Assembly (NCBI GenBank): GCA_017549905.1
Contig: JAFYNC010000087.1
Span: 1-7,236, forward strand
Source: Clostridia bacterium
GTDB lineage: Bacteria > Bacillota > Clostridia > Oscillospirales > Acutalibacteraceae
Length of the DNA: 7,236 nucleotides
Direction of reading: 5' to 3'
A program made the position numbers and the translations under genes. Below are positions 1 through 3,298 of this stretch, in pieces (the stretch's first letter is position 1; each line of letters begins with the position of its first letter). The notes beneath the pieces were generated by a model, which had not been told where the DNA came from, did not search any database, and saw nothing but the letters and a program-made list of their open reading frames with translations.

Positions 1-54
1 GGCGAAGCCAGCAGATTTACAGTCTGTCCCCTTTGGCCACTCGGGAAATCTCCC
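1..54 (-). tRNA. tRNA-Tyr (anticodon GUA), 3' part outside the window
   Basis: Read on the minus strand, the sequence gives an acceptor strand GGGAGAT, then TT, a CCC/GGG D stem with the AGTGGCCAAA loop, an anticodon arm with loop CTGTAAA (anticodon GTA at 18-20) and the start of a long variable arm (GGC-TTC-GCC, 1-9). A long variable arm together with GUA identifies a class II tyrosine tRNA. The T arm and acceptor 3' strand lie beyond position 1. The first anticodon-stem pair (27-43) is A·C (positions 27 and 11) rather than a Watson-Crick pair; the other four pairs are intact. It follows tRNA-Thr on the same strand with no promoter of its own visible, so it is probably co-transcribed. The Thr-Tyr order is also found in other bacteria, for example thrU-tyrU of E. 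coli. Confidence 0.93.
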
Positions 55-69
55 ATATTCAAGGTGCTA

Positions 70-92
70 AAAACATCGCACTGTGATGTTTT
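70..92 (-). other. Hairpin in the tRNA spacer, possible weak terminator or processing site
   Basis: An 8-bp inverted repeat, AAAACATC (70-77) and GATGTTTT (85-92), encloses a 7-nt loop. On the minus-strand transcript the 3' arm runs into five U residues just upstream of tRNA-Tyr. The stem is AT-rich, so it would be a weak terminator. Because no other promoter for tRNA-Tyr is visible, full termination here seems unlikely, and an RNA-processing role is an alternative. Confidence 0.4.
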
Positions 93-120
93 CTTAACAT
101 TGCTCACCCTCTCAGGCTTC

Positions 121-138
121 GAGTCCTACTTCGGACTC
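121..138 (-). other. Second hairpin in the tRNA spacer
   Basis: A perfect 6-bp inverted repeat, GAGTCC (121-126) and GGACTC (133-138), has a 6-nt loop. It begins 10 nt downstream of the CCA end of tRNA-Thr on the minus-strand transcript, directly after a run of U residues (TTTTTTAGCA). Its position suggests a structure read during maturation of the tRNA-Thr 3' end. The function is not shown by the sequence. Confidence 0.4.
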
Positions 139-148
139 TGCTAAAAAA

Positions 149-224
149 TGGAGCTGGTGGACGGACTCGAACCCCCGACCTGCTGATTACAAATCAGCTG
201 CTCTACCAACTGAGCTACACCAGC
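149..224 (-). tRNA. tRNA-Thr (anticodon UGU), CCA encoded
   Basis: The complete 76-nt cloverleaf is on the minus strand. The acceptor is GCTGGTG (224-218) paired with CACCAGC (159-153), with discriminator U at 152 and CCA encoded at 151-149. The D arm is GCTC-AGTTGGTA-GAGC. The anticodon stem GCTGA/TCAGC holds loop TTTGTAA with anticodon TGT at 189-191. The T arm contains GTTCGAGTC. UGU reads ACA threonine codons. It lies about 12 nt downstream of the predicted transcription start, so the 5' leader removed by RNase P should be very short. Confidence 0.97.
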
Positions 225-242
225 ATTTTAAAGCGCCTAAAT

Positions 243-271
243 AATATACCACACTGAGTGACAATTGTCAA
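243..271 (-). promoter_or_regulatory. Strong sigma-A promoter of the tRNA-Thr/tRNA-Tyr operon with UP element
   Basis: On the minus strand a consensus -35 TTGACA (266-271) is separated by exactly 17 nt from a -10 TATATT (243-248), which predicts a start near 236. Immediately upstream (about 272-300) is a nearly pure A/T stretch including GAAAAATATTAAAATAAT, which looks like an UP element as found at stable-RNA promoters. A perfect 12-bp palindrome, TGACAATTGTCA (259-270), overlaps the -35 box. It could be coincidental or a protein binding site. Confidence 0.85.
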
Positions 272-340
272 GGATTATTTTAATATTTTTCGATTATTTT
301 TTATTCACTAAAAAACCCGCTAATCATACTATATATTAAA

Positions 341-364
341 ACAGGCGGGCAATAGCCCGCCTGT
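341..364 (-). terminator. Intrinsic terminator of the phosphohexomutase unit
   Basis: A perfect 10-bp GC-rich inverted repeat, ACAGGCGGGC (341-350) and GCCCGCCTGT (355-364), has an AATA loop. It starts 9 nt after the mutase stop codon. On the minus-strand transcript it is followed by UUUUAAUAUAU, a short U tract. It separates the mutase unit from the tRNA operon promoter further downstream. Confidence 0.85.
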
Positions 365-373
365 AACTTAAAA

Positions 374-1852
374 TCAATCCATAGCAGATATATCAAGCTC
401 TGTGAATGTCTTAAAAAACTCTTTTAAAGCATCAATATCTTTTTGTACTCCGCCCTCTACATTGCTTTCAAAATTCATAGGCATTACGGGGTCGTGAACA
501 CTGAGTCTTAACAAAAACCAACCGTTTGGAGTAGAAACTCGAATACCCTCGCGGTTATCATCTGCTATTGTGTAGCCCTCAACCGTTTTTGCATACTCCT
601 CAAGCTCTTCTATAACCTTTAATCCGTATGATTTGAAATCATCTGCTTTAATATTAAATCTTATTTCCTTAGCCTCAAGCGGTTGCTCCAAGGTTTCCAA
701 AAGTTTGTTAATATCTGTACCCTTTGCAAGTTCTATTACAATTTTTGTAACAAGATATGCGCCGTCATCAAGAAAATAGTTTTCCTCTAAAGCTGCATGA
801 CCTGAGGTTTCAATAGCAAGCGGGCAGTCCTTACCCTCGGCTTTAAGCTCTATCGCCTTATTAATAACATTTTTATAGCCTCTGCGGTAACGGTAATGCA
901 CACCGCCTAAATCGGTTTCAATGAATTTTTTAAGACCGTCACTTGTAACCGAATCTGTAACGATATATGCGCCTTTTCTTCCCTCAACCGCAATATGAGC
1001 TGCTAATGCTATGAGTCTGTTGCGGTTAATTTCTTCACCGTCAGAGCCAACACAACCTGCTCTGTCAACATCGGTGTCAAAAATAAGTCCTAAATCGGCA
1101 TTATTATCTTTAACTGCCTTGCAAATACTTGCCATAGCCTGTTCGTTTTCAGGGTTAGGAATGTGATTTGGGAACATACCGTCAGGCTCTAAGAACTGAC
1201 TGCCTGTAATATCTGCGCCAAGTGGTTCTAAAACTCTTTTAGCATAAAATCCGCCCGCGCCGTTTCCTGCATCAACAACGATTTTATAATTAGCAAGTGG
1301 TTTTTCCGCTTCACCCTTGCCAACAGCCTCACAAATCATTCTGCGAAGTCTTGCGGCATAAATTGCCATAAAATTAACCTCAACAGTAACGCCTGCACAA
1401 TTAGAAATAATTTCCTCGCCGTTATTTGCAAGTTCTACTATTTCGTTTATATCTGAACTGTCAAGACCACCATTACGTGTGAAAAACTTTAGACCGTTTC
1501 TATCAAACGGGTGATGACTTGCAGTAATCTGAATTGCGGCATCGGCATGCAAATCAACCGTTGTCATAAACATAGCAGGGGTAGATGCAAGCGCGCAGTC
1601 AAGAACAGTAGCGCCAGCATTCACTATAGCTTGTTTTACGTTTTTAGATATTTCCTCGCCTGTAATTCGAGAATCATGACCTACGGCAATAAGCAAATCA
1701 GAAGGTTTTGCAGAAAATTTATTTACATACCATGAAACAAAAGCGGCAGTTATATCATAAACCGCTTCATTTGTAAGATTCACCTCTTTACCGCCAAGTG
1801 AACTTGCAATACCTCTTATATCGGTACCGCTTTTTAATGAACTGTAATCCAT
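374..1852 (-). CDS. Phosphohexomutase (phosphomannomutase/phosphoglucomutase superfamily)
   Basis: The 492-aa enzyme belongs to the alpha-D-phosphohexomutase superfamily, cytosolic Mg-dependent enzymes that interconvert hexose 1- and 6-phosphates through a phosphoserine. Visible elements in order are GTDIRG at residues 9-14; the catalytic serine loop TASHHP (110-115, Ser112); the metal loop DTDVDR (259-264, replacing the usual DGDGDR type but keeping the three Asp and the Arg); the sugar-specificity loop ETSGH (348-352); and a C-terminal phosphate loop RLSVHDP (449-455) where RxSGTEP is usual. Length is slightly above the usual 450-480. The diverged metal and phosphate loops point to a distinct subgroup, so mannose versus glucose substrate cannot be assigned. 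The ATG is supported by AAAGGAG at 1862-1868, about 8-9 nt upstream. The gene lies 21 nt after a 37-aa membrane-protein gene in the same unit and ends at a strong hairpin. Confidence 0.88.
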   Translation of the reverse strand: MDYSSLKSGTDIRGIASSLGGKEVNLTNEAVYDITAAFVSWYVNKFSAKPSDLLIAVGHDSRITGEEISKNVKQAIVNAGATVLDCALASTPAMFMTTVDLHADAAIQITASHHPFDRNGLKFFTRNGGLDSSDINEIVELANNGEEIISNCAGVTVEVNFMAIYAARLRRMICEAVGKGEAEKPLANYKIVVDAGNGAGGFYAKRVLEPLGADITGSQFLEPDGMFPNHIPNPENEQAMASICKAVKDNNADLGLIFDTDVDRAGCVGSDGEEINRNRLIALAAHIAVEGRKGAYIVTDSVTSDGLKKFIETDLGGVHYRYRRGYKNVINKAIELKAEGKDCPLAIETSGHAALEENYFLDDGAYLVTKIVIELAKGTDINKLLETLEQPLEAKEIRFNIKADDFKSYGLKVIEELEEYAKTVEGYTIADDNREGIRVSTPNGWFLLRLSVHDPVMPMNFESNVEGGVQKDIDALKEFFKTFTELDISAMD

Positions 1853-1873
1853 ATTTTAAAACTCCTTTTACTG

Positions 1874-1987
1874 CTAACCAAAGAAAAAGCTTGCCGAGAA
1901 ATACCCGATTACAAGCAATGCAATCGCGGAAGCAGTATAAATCATTGATTTTAAAAATACACGTTTTGCATTTTTATCGATTCCCAT
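1874..1987 (-). CDS. 37-aa single-span membrane protein of unknown function
   Basis: This short frame reads ATG (1985-1987) to TAG (1874-1876) and encodes 37 residues. It starts MGIDKNAKRVFLK, a basic N-terminus with Lys5, Lys8, Arg9 and Lys13. A hydrophobic stretch follows over about residues 15-36, rich in Ile, Leu, Ala and Phe, and the last residues are FFFG. The charge pattern predicts one membrane helix with the N-terminus inside. A good ribosome binding site, TGAGGTG (1994-2000), sits 6 nt before the ATG, and a plausible promoter lies just upstream. The stop is 21 nt from the phosphohexomutase start, so the two are probably one operon. I do not recognise the family. The strong ribosome binding site, sensible topology and gap placement favour a real gene over chance, but no homology can be checked here. 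Confidence 0.65.
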   Translation of the reverse strand: MGIDKNAKRVFLKSMIYTASAIALLVIGYFSASFFFG

Positions 1988-2018
1988 TCAAAACACCTCA
2001 AAGTTAGTTTTGACAGGA

Positions 2019-2046
2019 AATATATTACTTAAACAGGGGGATTCAA
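2019..2046 (-). promoter_or_regulatory. Probable promoter of the small-protein/phosphohexomutase unit, in a divergent region
   Basis: On the minus strand TTGAAT (2041-2046) is followed after 16 nt by TATATT (2019-2024), which predicts a start near 2012 and a leader of about 25 nt containing the TGAGGTG ribosome binding site. The -10 lies in the palindrome AATATATT (2019-2026), so the plus strand also reads TATATT (2021-2026). That copy could serve the divergent MecA-like gene, but no good plus-strand -35 stands at the right distance. Confidence 0.5.
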
Positions 2047-2580
2047 ATGACTGTTTATGACATAAATCCAAATCAAATTGCAATATCTCTTACACACACT
2101 GAAGTGATAGCCTGTTTTGGCAGTTATAAAAGACTTGCAAAGATGAGCGACAATATTAAAAGCTATCTTTCGGCACTTGTTTATAACGTAGTGAAAGGCC
2201 ACTTAAAATCACAGCAAAACTGCAAAATCAAAGGCAGAATATATGCTGAAATTAACGGCGGCTGCAAAATAAATATTTGTTTTATATCCCAACAAACCGC
2301 AACACCTACAATTTGCAGCTTTAAAAACAGTGAAGATTTGATAAACACCGCTAATATGCTTTTCAAAAATAAACCAACGCTTAAAAGCGACCTTTATAAA
2401 ATGTCCGACAGCTATAGGCTTATAATAAACAATTATGAGAAAACATCGAATTTGAACGAATTTGAATGTAAAGTTTTTAATTCCCCTATTATGTTGGCGC
2501 ACACAAAAGAATACGGCAAACCGCTTATTTTAAATAATGCAATTTACCGTTTAGGAAAAGCCTTTATTAAAGAGCCTTAA
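2047..2580 (+). CDS. MecA-like adaptor protein, short and divergent
   Basis: The 177-aa protein has the two-part layout of MecA, the adaptor that delivers substrates to the ClpC/ClpP protease and, in Bacillus, restrains competence. The N-terminal part (residues 5-80) has the 'INxNxIxIxLT' opening and the strand 'YAEINGGCKINICF' (66-79), resembling the MecA N-terminal domain. The C-terminal part (about 90-172) has 'FKNSEDLI' (92-99), 'SDLYKMSDSYRLII' (114-127) and a final 'EYGKPLILNNAIYRL' (155-169), matching the MecA C-terminal pattern of an 'LYxxxxxYxLxl' strand and 'EhGkxiixxnAixxL'. It is shorter than B. subtilis MecA (about 218 aa), and the acidic linker is nearly absent. The start is supported by AGGGGG (2035-2040), 6 nt before the ATG. 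It is the only plus-strand gene here and overlaps rpe tail to tail. The assignment is from pattern memory, so the exact partner protease and substrates are unknown. Confidence 0.62.
   Translation: MTVYDINPNQIAISLTHTEVIACFGSYKRLAKMSDNIKSYLSALVYNVVKGHLKSQQNCKIKGRIYAEINGGCKINICFISQQTATPTICSFKNSEDLINTANMLFKNKPTLKSDLYKMSDSYRLIINNYEKTSNLNEFECKVFNSPIMLAHTKEYGKPLILNNAIYRLGKAFIKEP
2556..2575 (-). terminator. Weak candidate terminator at the rpe end
   Basis: The minus-strand transcript can form GC-(bulged U)-CUUU / AAAG-GC with an AAU loop (2560-2575), followed by UUUU (2556-2559). It contains the tandem in-frame rpe stops TAA-TAA (2567-2569 and 2564-2566). The stem is short and bulged, so efficiency is doubtful. 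No better terminator is visible for rpe, and any alternative would lie inside the convergent MecA-like gene. Confidence 0.3.
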
Positions 2581-3211
2581 GTTCTTTTATTCTGTTTTCC
2601 ATATCGTCACAGAAAACAAAGCTTCCTGCTACTAAAACATTTGCTCCCGCTTTTACAGCTAATGGCGCTGTCTCGGCGTTAATGCCGCCGTCAACCTCTA
2701 AATCAATGTTAAGACCTTGTCTTTCACACTCGGCCTTTAAAGCCTCTAATTTAGGAAGTGCGGATTCCATAAAACTTTGTCCCCCAAAGCCAGGCTCAAC
2801 CGACATTACAAGCACCATATCGCAAAGGGGCAAAAATTCGAATATTTCTTCTGCCTTGGTTTTTGGCTTTATTGTAAGACAAGATTTACAGCCTAATTCC
2901 CTTATTTGTTTTAGGGTTTCTGCAACATCGCTGCCTGCTTCATAATGGAAACCTAAAATATCCGAAACCTCAGCGAATTCCTTTATGTATCTGTGCGGAC
3001 GGTCAATCATAAGATGAACATCAAGTGGCACCGTTGAATGTTTTTTAATAGATTTAATAACCGGAACACCAAATGATAAATTAGGCACAAATATACCGTC
3101 CATAACATCAAGATGTAACATATCGGTACCTGCGGCTTCAAGCTTTTTAATATCCTCGCCAAGAGTTAAATAGTCCGCCGATAAAACCGATGGAGAAATT
3201 TTTACTGACAT
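2567..3211 (-). CDS. rpe: Ribulose-phosphate 3-epimerase
   Basis: The 214-aa cytosolic TIM-barrel enzyme interconverts D-ribulose 5-phosphate and D-xylulose 5-phosphate in the pentose phosphate pathway. The full family signature is present: SPSVLSAD (6-13), HLDVMDGIFVPN (33-44) with metal/catalytic His33 and Asp35, DVHLMI (64-69) with His66, VLVMSVEPGFGGQSF (133-147) for the mobile active-site loop, and EVDGGIN (172-178) with catalytic Asp174. The phosphate-binding GAxxLVAGSxxF segment is at 189-200. Length is normal for the family. The segment LTIKPKT (112-118) replaces the more common 'ALNPATP'. The ATG follows a very short leader with GGTGAT close by and AGGTGG further up. It has its own promoter, ends in tandem TAA stops, and its last 14 bp overlap the convergent MecA-like gene. 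Confidence 0.96.
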   Translation of the reverse strand: MSVKISPSVLSADYLTLGEDIKKLEAAGTDMLHLDVMDGIFVPNLSFGVPVIKSIKKHSTVPLDVHLMIDRPHRYIKEFAEVSDILGFHYEAGSDVAETLKQIRELGCKSCLTIKPKTKAEEIFEFLPLCDMVLVMSVEPGFGGQSFMESALPKLEALKAECERQGLNIDLEVDGGINAETAPLAVKAGANVLVAGSFVFCDDMENRIKELKAL

Positions 3212-3230
3212 TTTATCACCAACCCACCTA

Positions 3231-3259
3231 ATTGTACTCTAAAAGCCTTATTTTGTCAA
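3231..3259 (-). promoter_or_regulatory. rpe: Strong sigma-A promoter of rpe
   Basis: On the minus strand a consensus -35 TTGACA (3254-3259) is followed after exactly 17 nt by -10 TACAAT (3231-3236). Only 19 nt separate the -10 from the rpe start codon, so the 5' leader should be about 11-12 nt and would keep GGTGAT but probably lose the AGGTGG further upstream. The -35 also sits inside a small inverted repeat, TTTTGT-CAAC-ACAAAA (3251-3266). Confidence 0.8.
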
Positions 3260-3263
3260 CACA

Positions 3264-3293
3264 AAATGGCCCTTGTTGACACAAGAGCCATTT
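3264..3293 (-). terminator. Intrinsic terminator of the amidase/TVP38/ABC operon
   Basis: A 13-bp stem formed by 3264-3276 and 3281-3293 has a 4-nt loop and starts 6 nt after the ABC gene stop. The single mismatch on the plus strand becomes a U·G wobble on the minus-strand RNA, so the hairpin is complete only in that direction. It is followed by UUUUGUGUU. Its end abuts the -35 box of the rpe promoter. Confidence 0.8.
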
Positions 3294-3298
3294 CAAAT

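Noticed and set aside
101..120. A minus-strand CCTGAGAGGGTGAGC string that resembles part of the TPP riboswitch (CUGAGA) or a hammerhead core.
   Set aside because: The partner elements, such as ACCC with CUGAUCUGG for TPP or the CUGANGA and GAAA core for a hammerhead, are absent, and no gene follows in the right place.
1511..1735. Open frame of 74 codons on the plus strand.
   Set aside because: It is the antisense shadow of the phosphohexomutase gene, with no ribosome binding site and no recognisable protein pattern.
1798..2007. Open frame of 69 codons on the plus strand.
   Set aside because: It lies antisense to the mutase start and the 37-aa gene, has no ribosome binding site, and its composition is that of translated noncoding strand.
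2009..2014. Plus-strand TTGACA as a -35 box for the MecA-like gene.
   Set aside because: No acceptable -10 stands 16-18 nt downstream; the only good TATATT begins just 6 nt after it.
2181..2502. Two open frames on the minus strand within the MecA-like gene.
   Set aside because: They lack ribosome binding sites and promoters, overlap each other, and the plus-strand frame has a clear start and family-like domain pattern.
2682..2945. Open frame of 87 codons on the plus strand.
   Set aside because: It is fully antisense to rpe, whose catalytic motifs are intact.
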